64,000 nt of DNA from CAZYFH01 sp965249175 (GCA_965249175.1 OZ252227.1:620001-684000), one strand, 5' to 3'. Positions 16,782 to 26,318 are shown, counted from the stretch's first letter. Notes: a model not told the origin generated them from the sequence alone. Translations and numbers: made by a program.

Positions 16782-18626
16782 ATGAGCGCAGCTGAGCCGG
16801 CCGAGACGCCTCGCCCCGGCGCGCGACTGCTCGGTATCGTTCACTCCTCTGAAGAGCTGCTGGCGACGTCGGTCCTCGCCCTGATGGTCTTGCTGCCGCT
16901 GGCCGAGATCGTCATCCGTCCCTTCGCAAGCGGTGGCATCCCTGGGTCTATCCCGTTCGTCCAGCACTTCACGCTGCTCGTGGCCTTCCTCGGCGCGGCC
17001 CTCGCTGCGCGCCAGGGCAAGCTGATCGCGCTGGCAACCGCCAGCTTCATCCCCGAGAGCGGTGCGCGCCGCGCGGCCGAGCTGTTCTCCTCCGCGGTCG
17101 CGGGGATGGTCACTGGCGGCCTTGCCGTGGCGTCCGCCGACTTCGTCGCCGACGAGATCGAGTTCTCACAAGAGATAGCCCTTGGCGTCCCGACCTGGCT
17201 CTTCGCGCTGGTGTTGCCCGCGGCATTCGCCGCCATTTCAGTGCGGCTTGCGTGGCGCGCTGGTGGCTGGCCGGCGCGCGCGGTCGCAGGGGTTGGTCTG
17301 CTTGCCGGCGTGTGGCTCACGCGGTCGTTCGAGATTCTCGACGGGACGGCCGGCTGGCCGTGGGCCGTGCTCGTCGTCGCGGCTGCGCTGGCCGGCGCGC
17401 CGATCTTCACGGTGCTCGCCGGGGCGGCGTTGTTCCTCTACATGACGATCGCCACGGATCCCGCAACGATCGCGATCTACGCCTACGACCTCGCAACCGA
17501 GCCGATTCTGCCGGCCATTCCGCTCTTCACCCTGACCGGGTTCATCCTCGCGCAGGGGCACACGTCGCAGCGGCTGCTGCGCGTCTTCCGCGGGCTGGTG
17601 GGCTGGGTGCCGGGCGGCACGGCCGTGGTGTGCGCGGTGGTCTGCGCGTTCTTCACGATCTTCACCGGCGGCTCCGGCGTCACGATTCTCGCGCTCGGTG
17701 GGCTGTTGTTGCCGGCGTTGCTCCAGGACGGCTATCGCGACCGTTTCTCCGTCGGCCTTCTGACCGCGTCCGGCTCGCTCGGCCTGCTCCTCCCGCCGGC
17801 GATGCCGCTCATCCTGTACGCCATCGTGGCGCAGACGGCGCCGGAGAACCTGTTCATCGGCGGTCTGCTGCCGGGGGTGCTCTTGATCCTCCTCGTCGGC
17901 GGGTGGGGCATGCGCGAGGGGATCGTCACCGGCGCGGGGCGGCACCCGTTCGCCGGCCGTGAGGCGGCCGCGGCGCTCTGGGCCGCGAAGTGGGAGATGG
18001 CGCTCCCGCTCGTCGTGCTGGGGTCGTTCTTGAGCGGGCGGGCGACGCTGGTCGAAACCGCCGCGCTGAGCGCGCTGTACTCAGCGTTCGTCAATGTAGT
18101 CGTCCATCGTGACTTCCCGGTGGGCCGTGGGCTGCGGCAGGCGTTCCGGGAATGTGTGGTCTTGATCGGCGGCGTCCTGATCATTTTGGCGGTGGCCAAG
18201 GGATTCACGGCCTACATGGTCGACGTCGACATCCCCTTTCGCTTGCTTGAATGGACGCAGGCGAACATCGAGTCCCCATTGCTGTTTCTCCTGGCGCTCA
18301 ACATCTTCTTGCTCCTCGTCGGATGCGTGATGGACATCTTTTCGGCCATCGTGGTGGTCGTCCCGCTCATCACCGAGATCGGCGCCGCGTACGATATTGA
18401 CCCGGTGCATCTCGGCATCATCTTCGTCGCCAATCTGGAGCTGGGCTATCTGACGCCGCCGGTCGGCTTGAACCTGTTCCTGGCGTCCTACCGGTTCGAC
18501 CGGCCGCTCTTGCAGGTCTATCGCGCGTCGTTACCTCTGTTAGTCATCCTGGGGATTGGCGTCCTCATCATCACTTATGTACCATGGCTCACCCTGGGGT
18601 TGTTGGAGCTCGTCGGTCGCCGGTAG
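16782..18626 (+). CDS. dctQM: TRAP transporter fused permease (DctQ-DctM)
   Basis: The 614-residue polytopic membrane protein combines the four-helix small subunit (residues ~20-185, with SSEELLATSVLALMVLLP) and the large DctM subunit (residues ~200-614). The latter shows the family segments PLFTLTGFILAQG, FFTIFTGGSGVTILALGG, FSVGLLTASGSLGLLLPP and LGYLTPPVGLNLFLAS. Together with DctP and TatT it forms a sodium-driven tripartite uptake system. It is 25 bases after dctP, in one operon. Confidence 0.92.
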   Translation: MSAAEPAETPRPGARLLGIVHSSEELLATSVLALMVLLPLAEIVIRPFASGGIPGSIPFVQHFTLLVAFLGAALAARQGKLIALATASFIPESGARRAAELFSSAVAGMVTGGLAVASADFVADEIEFSQEIALGVPTWLFALVLPAAFAAISVRLAWRAGGWPARAVAGVGLLAGVWLTRSFEILDGTAGWPWAVLVVAAALAGAPIFTVLAGAALFLYMTIATDPATIAIYAYDLATEPILPAIPLFTLTGFILAQGHTSQRLLRVFRGLVGWVPGGTAVVCAVVCAFFTIFTGGSGVTILALGGLLLPALLQDGYRDRFSVGLLTASGSLGLLLPPAMPLILYAIVAQTAPENLFIGGLLPGVLLILLVGGWGMREGIVTGAGRHPFAGREAAAALWAAKWEMALPLVVLGSFLSGRATLVETAALSALYSAFVNVVVHRDFPVGRGLRQAFRECVVLIGGVLIILAVAKGFTAYMVDVDIPFRLLEWTQANIESPLLFLLALNIFLLLVGCVMDIFSAIVVVVPLITEIGAAYDIDPVHLGIIFVANLELGYLTPPVGLNLFLASYRFDRPLLQVYRASLPLLVILGIGVLIITYVPWLTLGLLELVGRR

Positions 18627-18695
18627 GCGGCGGGTGACGCGTCTCAACTACCGTACGCACAACGGGGCTTTCACCAGAGAGAGGACGGACCCGTC

Positions 18696-19778
18696 ATGTC
18701 GAGACGCCAGTCGTATCGGTTGATCCTCGTGGGCTTGCCGCTGGCCGCGTCGTTGGCCTGTGGGTCTGCGCCTGAGGAGACGGCGGTCGCGCCGCCGGCC
18801 ACTCCTACCGGGGGCGCGGACGTGGGCGAGACGCACGTAACCAATCTCCGACAGCTTACCCATGGCGGGGAGAATGCCGAGGCGTACTTCTCGTTCGACG
18901 GGACCGAGCTGATCTTCCAGACGACGCGGGACGGCGTGCCGTGCGACCAGATTCATAGGATGCGACTCGACGGCTCGGACCTGCAGTTGGTGAGCACCGG
19001 TGACGGTCGGACGACGTGCGGTTTCTTCTACCCGGACGGCGAATCGATCATCTACGCGTCGACGCACCTTGGCGGGGCGGAATGCCCCCCGGCGCCGAGC
19101 TTCGAGATGGGCTATGTCTGGGCCATCTACGACAGCTACGACATCTTTCGGGCGGCGCCCGATGGGAGCGGGTTGACGCGGCTGACGGACACGCCCGGCT
19201 ACGACGCCGAGGCGACGATTGGCCCGGATGGACGGGTTGTCTTCACCAGCGTCCGGGACGGGGACATGGAGATCTACTCCATGAACGGGGACGGCTCCGA
19301 TGTCCAGCGCCTCACGCACCGGCAGGGTCCGGACGGCGGACCGTTCTTCTCGCCTGACGGCTCGAAGATCATCTTCCGCGGGCGTGAAATCCCTGACGGG
19401 GAGGAGTACGACGACTTTAAACGTCTGCTCGACCAGGGTCTGTGGCGCCCGACCGCGCTGGAGCTCTTTGTGATGGATGCCGACGGCAGCAACCTGCGGC
19501 AGGTCACCGACCTCGGGGGCGCGAGCTTCGGGCCCTTCTGGCACCCCGATGGCGAGCGGATCATCTTCTCCTCCAACTGGCACAACCCGGAGGGACGGAA
19601 CTTCGACCTCTTCATGGTCAACCTCGATGGATCCGGTCTGGAGCGGATCACCTTCAACGACACGTTCGATGGCTTCCCGATGTTCTCCCCCGACGGCGCC
19701 CAGCTCGTCTTTGCCTCCAACCGCGGCGCCCGGTCCGAAGGCGACACCAACGTGTTCATCGCGGACTGGGTGGAGTAG
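18696..19778 (+). CDS. TolB-like beta-propeller lipoprotein
   Basis: The 360-residue protein starts with a lipoprotein-type leader (LAASLACGS). It then has repeated TolB/PD40 blades of the type SPDGSKIIFRG, HPDGERIIFSSNWH and SPDGAQLVFASNRG, at least five copies. The repeats fold into a WD40-like propeller, here on the outside of the inner membrane or in the periplasm. The binding partner is unknown. The next gene, an M20 peptidase, starts 24 bases or fewer downstream in the same frame, so co-translation is likely. Confidence 0.85.
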   Translation: MSRRQSYRLILVGLPLAASLACGSAPEETAVAPPATPTGGADVGETHVTNLRQLTHGGENAEAYFSFDGTELIFQTTRDGVPCDQIHRMRLDGSDLQLVSTGDGRTTCGFFYPDGESIIYASTHLGGAECPPAPSFEMGYVWAIYDSYDIFRAAPDGSGLTRLTDTPGYDAEATIGPDGRVVFTSVRDGDMEIYSMNGDGSDVQRLTHRQGPDGGPFFSPDGSKIIFRGREIPDGEEYDDFKRLLDQGLWRPTALELFVMDADGSNLRQVTDLGGASFGPFWHPDGERIIFSSNWHNPEGRNFDLFMVNLDGSGLERITFNDTFDGFPMFSPDGAQLVFASNRGARSEGDTNVFIADWVE

Positions 19779-19802
19779 TAACTGCACGACACCCTCGGCC
19801 TC

Positions 19803-20918
19803 TTGAAAGACCTGGTCGCGATCGACTCGGTGAACCCGAGCCTCGTGCCCGGTGCGGCGGGTGAACGGGCCATTGCAGAACGCGTCGCGTCGGAGCTCGA
19901 TGTGGCGGGGCTCGACGCCGAGGTTGACGATGCGGCGGCAGGGCGCCCCAACGTCGTTGGCGTGATCGAGGGTCGTCGCCCCGGCCGCGCGTTGATGCTG
20001 TGCGGCCACCTGGATACCGTCGGGGTCGCCGGTATGGCCGCGCCGTTCGTTCCCACCGAGCGCGAGGGCCGGCTATACGGGCGCGGCACCCAGGATATGA
20101 AGGGCGGCGTTGCCGCGATGGTCGGGGCGGCCGCCGTTGTGGCGTCGCGTGGCCTCGCGGCAGGGCGCTTGATTGTCGCCGGGGTCGCCGACGAGGAATA
20201 CGCCAGCGTCGGCGCAGATGCGCTCGTGCGGCACTGGACTGCTGACGCGGCGGTCGTCACCGAGCCAACCGATCTTGCCGTCGCTACCGGTCACAAAGGG
20301 TTCGCCTGGGTCGACGTCGAAACACGGGGTCGCGCGGCTCATGGGAGCCGTCCCCGCGACGGGCGCGATGCCATTCTCGACATGGGCCGTGTCCTCGCGC
20401 GTCTCGAAGCGCTCGACCGCGCGCTCCAGGCTCGGCCGGCGCACCCCCTGCTCGGCACGGCCTCGCTTCACGCGTCGATGGTTGCAGGCGGGCGCGAGCT
20501 GAGCGTGTATCCGGACCGCTGTACGCTGAGCGTCGAGCGACGGACGCTGGTCGGCGAGCCGGACGGCGTGGCGTTGACCGAGGTCGGGGATATTCTCGAA
20601 GCGATTCGCGCCGACGACCCGGTATTCGACGCGTCCGCGCGGCTTTCGTTCGAGCGGCCCGCGTATGAGCTGGCGCCAGACCACGCGTTGCCGCGAGCGC
20701 TCGCCGCCGCGCTGATTCGCCAGCGCCGCCCGGCGACGATGGTCGGGATGTCGTTTTGGACCGACGCCGCCATCCTTGGGAGGGCAGGTGTCCCGTCGGT
20801 CCTGTTCGGACCGACCGGGGCAGGTCTCCACAGTGTGGAGGAGTACGTCGAGATCGCGTCGGTGCTGACGTGCCGCGACGTGCTGGCCGATCTGGCGACG
20901 GCCTACTGCGCGGGATGA
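19803..20918 (+). CDS. M20 family metallopeptidase (ArgE/DapE-like)
   Basis: The ~371-residue protein is a zinc-dependent M20 deacylase/peptidase. The metal motifs are LMLCGHLDTV near residue 65, YGRGTQDMKGGVAAM near 95 and DEEYASVGAD near 140, with the dimerisation domain starting at TGHKGFAWVDV and a closing zinc ligand in LHSVEEYVEI. It hydrolyses an N-acyl amino acid or dipeptide, but the substrate cannot be told. The TTG at 19803 is the first standard start. A CTG at 19782, preceded by GGTGGAG at ideal spacing, would add seven family-like residues (LHDTLGL). Confidence 0.88.
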   Translation: MKDLVAIDSVNPSLVPGAAGERAIAERVASELDVAGLDAEVDDAAAGRPNVVGVIEGRRPGRALMLCGHLDTVGVAGMAAPFVPTEREGRLYGRGTQDMKGGVAAMVGAAAVVASRGLAAGRLIVAGVADEEYASVGADALVRHWTADAAVVTEPTDLAVATGHKGFAWVDVETRGRAAHGSRPRDGRDAILDMGRVLARLEALDRALQARPAHPLLGTASLHASMVAGGRELSVYPDRCTLSVERRTLVGEPDGVALTEVGDILEAIRADDPVFDASARLSFERPAYELAPDHALPRALAAALIRQRRPATMVGMSFWTDAAILGRAGVPSVLFGPTGAGLHSVEEYVEIASVLTCRDVLADLATAYCAG

Positions 20919-20923
20919 TCCGT

Positions 20924-21910
20924 TCACGCCTCTGGTCCGATGCGATCGCCGCCACCAAACGTGCGCTGGTCTCCGAGCTGCTCGTAGAGCAGGCTACGCA
21001 ATACGAACAACGCGTTGGCCGGTCGCTCGGCAAGACGCCGCATGAAGTACGGGAACCAATCGGCGCCGAACGGCAGATAGACCCTCACCGCGTAGCCTTG
21101 TGACCGCAGCGACGCCTGCAGGTCGCGCCGGACGCCGTACAGCATCTGAAATTCGAACTGGTTCGGCGGGACATGTGCAGCCGTCGCCTCGGCGCAGGTC
21201 CGATCAATCATTCGCGGGTCGTGCGTCGCAAACGCCGGCCCGGTGCCCTTCGCCAGCAGGACGCGCATCAGGCGCACGAAGGCAGCGTCGACGTCACGTT
21301 TGGATGGGTAGGCGACGTCCGCCGCTTCCTTGTAGGCGCCCTTGACCAGCCGCACACGTATCCCAAGACGGTTCACGCGCTCGAGGTCCGCGTCCGCCCG
21401 ACGAAGCGCAGACTGCAGGACGACGCCGACGTTGTGCGCGCCCTCTCGCCACAGGGCCTCCACGACCTCGAGCGTCGGGTCCACCAGCCCGGAGCTCTCC
21501 ATGTCGACTCGGACGAAACAGTGCTCACCGGCCGCGGCCTGCAGGATGCGTCTCAAACCGGCGGCGCATCTGTCGGGAGCGATCTCCAGACCGAGCTGCG
21601 TCAGCTTGACCGAGAGGCTGCAGCTCAGCCCCGCAAGCCGCACCGTCTCGATCACGGTGATGTAGGCCAGGGTCGCCTGTTCGGCCGCGTCGAGCGAACG
21701 GACGTGCTCGCCTAGATAGTTGAACGTGTGGAGGAGACCGCGCTGCTCCAGCGCGCGCGCGGCGCCAATGGCCTCGTCGACGTCGCGACCACCGATGAAC
21801 CGACGTGCGAAGCTCCGAGGCCCGCGCATCCCGTAGCGACCTACGGTGCGCCGCAGGGTCGCGCTGTCGGCGAGCGTCAGGAAGAGACGGCGTGAAAGGG
21901 CGTCCAGCAC
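20924..21910 (-). CDS. putA: Proline dehydrogenase
   Basis: The 328-residue monofunctional enzyme oxidises proline to pyrroline-5-carboxylate with FAD. Family motifs include LSVKLTQLGLE near residue 120, FVRVDMESSGLVDPTLEV near 150, VRLVKGAYKE near 200, FATHDPRMID near 245 and FEFQMLYGVRRDLQ near 270. The C-terminal YLPFGADWFPYFMRRLAERP helix carries the substrate-binding arginine pair. The start is GTG. It ends five bases from the convergent M20 gene. Its pathway partner, P5C dehydrogenase, is encoded separately at 30055-31686. I use the symbol loosely because there is no fused ALDH domain. Confidence 0.9.
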   Translation of the reverse strand: MLDALSRRLFLTLADSATLRRTVGRYGMRGPRSFARRFIGGRDVDEAIGAARALEQRGLLHTFNYLGEHVRSLDAAEQATLAYITVIETVRLAGLSCSLSVKLTQLGLEIAPDRCAAGLRRILQAAAGEHCFVRVDMESSGLVDPTLEVVEALWREGAHNVGVVLQSALRRADADLERVNRLGIRVRLVKGAYKEAADVAYPSKRDVDAAFVRLMRVLLAKGTGPAFATHDPRMIDRTCAEATAAHVPPNQFEFQMLYGVRRDLQASLRSQGYAVRVYLPFGADWFPYFMRRLAERPANALFVLRSLLYEQLGDQRTFGGGDRIGPEA

Positions 21911-21950
21911 GTTTGCGTCCGTCCGACGCCCACTCGTTAGGAGCCCAGGA

Positions 21951-23084
21951 TCAGTGCGTCAGCCCGGACCCGCCTCGATGCTTGAGCAAATGGTCGATCG
22001 TGCGGGCGTAGTACCTGAGGACGTTGCGCTCGCGCACCCGATAGCGGTCGCCCTCGACTACGACGATGCCGCGCGTGGTCAGCAACTCGGTGGCGGCATC
22101 CACCGCGGCGCGACCGGTGGTGACGTCGAGGTTGGCTTCCGCCGACCGAAGAATCTCGATCATCTGGTCGATCCGGTCCTCGAGCTCCGCGCGCCCGATG
22201 GACGGGCGAATGGCGGCGGCGACGAGGGCCGTCGGCACGACCTTGTACAAGCGCCCGACCGCTTCGCGAACCCGTAGCCTCAGCCGCACCATGTCGCGTC
22301 GGGCGTCAGGGTCGTAGTCGCCGAGCTGGATCGGCCGGCCGAACGTGACGATGCCACGGGATTGATAACCGACCGCGTATCGCACCATCTCGGCGAGCTC
22401 GCGGCGGAACGCGCGTTGGGCGCGCTTGACGCGCTGCCGTGCGAGGGCGAAATCCTCCAGCACCAGGTCGTACGCGATGGCGGTCGGGATGATGACGAGG
22501 TCGCTTCGCTTGGACTGGACCGCCGCGTGAAGCAGCCCGGTCTTGAACGGTTTGAGCTCGCCGCTGTAGCTCCGCCCGCCCTCCAGGTAGAGAAAGAGGT
22601 CGTGGCGCTGCAACAGCTCGGTCACATACGCCTTGAGTGTCACCAGATATGCTGGGTCTTTCGTCTCGCGACGGATCGGGATCGCGCCGATGACGTGACG
22701 CTGGATCAGCCCGAGCGCCCCGCCGAACAGGTTGATGCCCGCGGCAATGATGGGTGGTCGCACCCCGTTGTCGTCGAGCACCAGTGGCTCGATGAGGTAG
22801 TCGGTGTGGCTCTTGTGATTGGAGGCGTAGATGACACGACCGGCGCGCGTCGCGGCTCGAACGGTGTCGATGCCCTCCTGGACGCGCTCGATCTTGCGAA
22901 GGATGGGATAGAGCGGATGTTGCAGCGCCCGGTACATCCGGTAGCGTTGCGTCGTGCGTAGCTCGTCGAGGTAGCCGTGGATGGCCGCGTGCGCCTCGTC
23001 GGGCGTTTGGCCGGCGCCGCCCTGGAGGTAGCGGACGACTTCTTCACGGGAAAGCACGGCTTCCGTGATGTCGTCCTGCTGCAC
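21951..23084 (-). CDS. PlsB-like glycerol-3-phosphate acyltransferase domain protein
   Basis: The 377-residue protein has the PlsB acyltransferase core: SNHKSHTDYL (HX4D motif) near residue 90, GAIPIRR near 135, LYLEGGRSYSGELKPFKTG near 165 and VIIPTAIAYD near 200. The C-terminal ~100 residues form a winged-helix-like tail. It should transfer an acyl chain to glycerol 3-phosphate or a related acceptor at the membrane. It is shorter than classical PlsB (~800 residues). The GTG start lies 54 bases from the glycine-zipper gene and its stop is 40 bases before proline dehydrogenase, on one strand. Confidence 0.85.
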   Translation of the reverse strand: MQQDDITEAVLSREEVVRYLQGGAGQTPDEAHAAIHGYLDELRTTQRYRMYRALQHPLYPILRKIERVQEGIDTVRAATRAGRVIYASNHKSHTDYLIEPLVLDDNGVRPPIIAAGINLFGGALGLIQRHVIGAIPIRRETKDPAYLVTLKAYVTELLQRHDLFLYLEGGRSYSGELKPFKTGLLHAAVQSKRSDLVIIPTAIAYDLVLEDFALARQRVKRAQRAFRRELAEMVRYAVGYQSRGIVTFGRPIQLGDYDPDARRDMVRLRLRVREAVGRLYKVVPTALVAAAIRPSIGRAELEDRIDQMIEILRSAEANLDVTTGRAAVDAATELLTTRGIVVVEGDRYRVRERNVLRYYARTIDHLLKHRGGSGLTH

Positions 23085-23138
23085 GCGCGCACTATAACAC
23101 GCAGGTTTGGAGCAGGTTAGACCCCGTGGGGGTCCCCG

Positions 23139-24254
23139 CTAGCGCTCGACCGTGACGCTCGTGGGACGCGAAAGTCGGACGGTCACCCTCGAACCGGCAG
23201 GCAGTGTGGCCGGGTCGGTGTCGCCGGCCATCGTGGCCGCCGTGCCGCCTGCGGCGCCCGCTGCGCCACCGATGGCCGCACCGCGGCCTCCGCCGAAAAT
23301 CGCGCCGAGGATGGCACCGCCGATAGCGGCACCGCCGATCTTCGCCGCGCTCTGGCCACCCTTGGAACGGCTCTCGCGATACACGGTCTCGGTGACGACT
23401 GGCACCTCGACGCCGTCGTCGAGCACCACCGTGTGGAACCGGACCCCGAGCCGGGAGACGCCCTTGATCTTACCGCCGTGCTCGACGAGCACGACCGACC
23501 CCATCACGAGCGTTCCGGCGGGAATGGCCACCTCGTCGGCGACCACGACGTCGCGCGTCACGCGGGCCTCGACGTCGTCCTCGACCCTGGCGTGCTCCGT
23601 CGTCACGAACGTATCGACCTGAAGCCCGATGACGGAGTCGGCGGAGAGCACGAGCTCTTCAATGATCAGCGGGACCGGCGCCGTTTCCCGGGTCGCGCCG
23701 GTCCACGGTGGATCGACCGTGGCCACGGCGACCTGCTCGGCCTCCCGCGGGCCGCGAGTCGCTGTTCTGGGCGGGTCCACGCGCTCCCAACCGTCAACTT
23801 CGGGGAGGTCATCGTCGGCCGCGCGGGGACGCGTCGGTACCGGTCGCGACTCTAGCGGCGCGCTATCGGCCGCCTGTGGTGCGGAGGCGATCGGCGCGGG
23901 GGGCGGTGCCCGCTCCTTGACCCGCTCCTCGATTGGCGCGGGCGGCGGGGGCGCAGCAGGCGCCGTTCGCGGGACGGGGACAGGGGTCGGTTCGGGCGGT
24001 GGCGCGGCGACGGCGGCGTCAATCGCGTCGTCGCTGGGCGCAACGACCTGCTCCGTGGCGTCAACGGCCTCGGGCCCCGGCACCGCTGAGGCGTAGACCA
24101 ATGCGTCCGAGGCGCGAGACGTGGCCCCCGTCATCGAAGCGTCGTCCGTCGGCTCGGTCGGCGCGTTCTGGCGCACTGCCAAATACGCGCCGGTACCGGC
24201 GGCGAGAACCACCAGCGCTGCGACCACCAAAAACGCGAAGGGTTTCGTCACCAT
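23139..24254 (-). CDS. Membrane-anchored proline-rich protein with glycine-zipper tail
   Basis: The 371-residue protein has one N-terminal membrane helix (FAFLVVAALVVLAAGTGAYL). A long Pro/Ala/Glu-rich linker (residues ~30-170) follows. Then comes a beta-rich domain (residues ~195-290) resembling TrbI/VirB10-like conjugation proteins (IPAGTLVMGSVVLVEHGGKI). The end is a glycine zipper (IGGAAIGGAILGAIFGGG) plus LPAGSRVTVRLSRP. A cell-envelope structural or pore-modulating role is possible. No precise family is assigned. Confidence 0.7.
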   Translation of the reverse strand: MVTKPFAFLVVAALVVLAAGTGAYLAVRQNAPTEPTDDASMTGATSRASDALVYASAVPGPEAVDATEQVVAPSDDAIDAAVAAPPPEPTPVPVPRTAPAAPPPPAPIEERVKERAPPPAPIASAPQAADSAPLESRPVPTRPRAADDDLPEVDGWERVDPPRTATRGPREAEQVAVATVDPPWTGATRETAPVPLIIEELVLSADSVIGLQVDTFVTTEHARVEDDVEARVTRDVVVADEVAIPAGTLVMGSVVLVEHGGKIKGVSRLGVRFHTVVLDDGVEVPVVTETVYRESRSKGGQSAAKIGGAAIGGAILGAIFGGGRGAAIGGAAGAAGGTAATMAGDTDPATLPAGSRVTVRLSRPTSVTVER

Positions 24255-24443
24255 TTAGAACGCTCCTCGGCCAACGAGGAACAGAGCAATAGCCGTGCCG
24301 GCATCGACCCTGCGATTATTGCAAAATCTCGCCGATTTTCAAGGGGACGCCATCCACTGTGTCCCCGGGCTGTCCGTTCCTGAGACATTCCTCGTCATCG
24401 GAAGAGGACCACGTCGTCCCCGGCTCGCATCTCCCGGTGTAGA

Positions 24444-25622
24444 ATGTGCGCGCTCGGAGACGATTTGGCCGCTGCGTCCCAACCTCGTCGCCCGCCCGTT
24501 CCCATCTTGCCCCGAGCCGCCGCGGCAGTCCTGCTGCTGTTCGTGTTTCTCCTGGGAGTCAAGGGGCTCGGCGACGGCTTCAAGCTGCTCGGCGGGGATC
24601 TGATTCAGGGGTTCTTCGCAGCGACGGAAGATCCGTTCGTCGGCTTGATCATTGGCTTGCTGGCCACGACCCTCGTGCAGAGCTCGTCGGTGACGACCTC
24701 GATGATCGTCGGTCTGGTCGCGGCGCCGGAAAACCCGCTGCCGCTCGCCAACGCAGTGCCGATGATCATGGGCGCCAATATCGGAACGACGGTCACGGCG
24801 ACCATCGTGTCGCTGGCCCACATGGGTCGCCGCGAAGAGTTCGAACGTGCGTTCCCGGTGGCGATCTGCCACGACATCTTCAACTATCTGAGCGTGCTGG
24901 TGCTGTTGCCGATCGAGATCGCCACGGGGTTCCTGCGCAGCACCGCGATACTCTTGGCATCGTCGCTCGAGGGCGTCGGCGGTTTCGAGTACGAGAGCCC
25001 GCTGCGCGCGATGCTGAGCGCCGGGTTCGCGCCGTTCACGGGGTTCGCGGAGTCGGTCATCGCCACCGATGGCGGGCAGGCGGCGTTCCTGATCGGCGTG
25101 AGTGGTCTCTTTATTTTCTTCGCGCTCTTTCTCCTAGTGCGTGTCATGCGGCAGCTCGTGCACACCCGCGTCGAGAGCATCGTGAACGAGGTCTTCGGCT
25201 CGAGCGCCGTGCTGGCGATCCTCGTGGGCATCGTTATGACCGTCATGGTGCAGTCGAGCTCGATCACGACGTCTGTGCTCGTGCCGCTCGGCGCCGCCGG
25301 CTTGCTCAGGCTCGAGCAGGCGTTCCCGATCACGATCGGCGCCAACATCGGTACGACGGTGACGGCACTCCTCGCCGCCCTCGGCGTCGCCGGCCCGAAT
25401 GCGCTCGCCGGTCTGGAGATCGCGCTCGTGCATCTGATCTTCAACATCAGTGGAACTCTGCTCATCTATCCAATCAAGGCGATTCGGAGCGTGCCGCTGA
25501 TCGCGGCGCGGGCGGTGACGCGCGTGGCGCTGCGGTCGCGAAAGATGACGGTTCTGCTGGTCGCTGTCTTGTTCTATGGCGTGCCGGCCCTCATTCTGCT
25601 GTTGGCGCGGGTCCTTGCGTGA
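24444..25622 (+). CDS. Na/Pi cotransporter family protein (NptA-like)
   Basis: The 392-residue protein has about eight membrane helices and two inverted repeats, each carrying the diagnostic QSSS motif: TTLVQSSSVTTSMI near residue 78 and VMVQSSSITTSVLV near 270. Each is followed by a GANIGTTVTA segment. It imports phosphate (or a similar anion) with sodium. Translation may begin later than the ATG at 24444, because ~20 polar residues precede the first helix. The PhoU-like gene follows after 15 bases, the usual partner arrangement. Confidence 0.9.
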   Translation: MCALGDDLAAASQPRRPPVPILPRAAAAVLLLFVFLLGVKGLGDGFKLLGGDLIQGFFAATEDPFVGLIIGLLATTLVQSSSVTTSMIVGLVAAPENPLPLANAVPMIMGANIGTTVTATIVSLAHMGRREEFERAFPVAICHDIFNYLSVLVLLPIEIATGFLRSTAILLASSLEGVGGFEYESPLRAMLSAGFAPFTGFAESVIATDGGQAAFLIGVSGLFIFFALFLLVRVMRQLVHTRVESIVNEVFGSSAVLAILVGIVMTVMVQSSSITTSVLVPLGAAGLLRLEQAFPITIGANIGTTVTALLAALGVAGPNALAGLEIALVHLIFNISGTLLIYPIKAIRSVPLIAARAVTRVALRSRKMTVLLVAVLFYGVPALILLLARVLA

Positions 25623-25637
25623 CCATGAGGTAAGTCG

Positions 25638-26318
25638 ATGTTGAACGAGCTGCTCAGCATTCTTCGAACGAGCGATCCACTCCGGGCGATCGGCGAGAAC
25701 TTCGCCACGATGGTGACGACGACGCACGAGATGACCGTGACGGCTGGGGACATGTTGTTCGAGGGACGCGCGTCCCCCGAGACGCGCACGGAGCTCCGCC
25801 GGCAGGACCGCAAGGTCAACCAGATGCAGCGCGCGATTCGCAAGAAGGTCGTAGCCCACATGTCGGTGCCTGGCAACAGGGTCGACGTGCCGTACTGTCT
25901 GCTTGTGATGACGCTGGTGAAGGACGTCGAGCGCCTTGGCGACTACGCGAAGAACGTCTCGGAGATCACCGACATTCGGCCGGAGCCATTGCCGGACGAC
26001 GAAATCACTCACGAGCTGGTCGAGATTCGCAAGGGTGTCGAGGCGGCGTATCAGCACGCCCTGGACATCTTCACCGCATCCAATGAGGAGCGCGCCATCG
26101 AGCTCATCCGGGAGGGGCGAGACATCGCACAACGATGCGATGACTTGGTGCGTCAGATCAGCCGGAGCGCGCACGATGCGGCGACCACGACCGCGCTCGT
26201 GCTCGGGACGCGGTACTACAAGCGCATCGGCGGCCATGTGCTCAACGTGCTGTCCTCCGTGGTCATGCCGCTGCACAAGGTCGACTACTACGACGAGGAC
26301 GAGATTCCCGTCCCCTGA
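25638..26318 (+). CDS. PhoU-like regulatory protein
   Basis: The 226-residue all-helical protein has the PhoU signature in its first bundle, VKDVERLGDYAKNV near residue 97, and a related one in the second, YYKRIGGHVLNV near 195. In typical PhoU the second reads ERIGDH, so one metal-coordinating aspartate is glycine here. PhoU-type proteins modulate phosphate uptake. Placement 15 bases after the Na/Pi symporter implies it regulates that transporter. Confidence 0.85.
   Translation: MLNELLSILRTSDPLRAIGENFATMVTTTHEMTVTAGDMLFEGRASPETRTELRRQDRKVNQMQRAIRKKVVAHMSVPGNRVDVPYCLLVMTLVKDVERLGDYAKNVSEITDIRPEPLPDDEITHELVEIRKGVEAAYQHALDIFTASNEERAIELIREGRDIAQRCDDLVRQISRSAHDAATTTALVLGTRYYKRIGGHVLNVLSSVVMPLHKVDYYDEDEIPVP

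Noticed and set aside
23152..24292. Several long plus-strand frames opposite the glycine-zipper gene
   Set aside because: They are low-complexity shadows of the Pro/Ala/Gly-rich coding strand and have no recognisable domain or ribosome-binding site.
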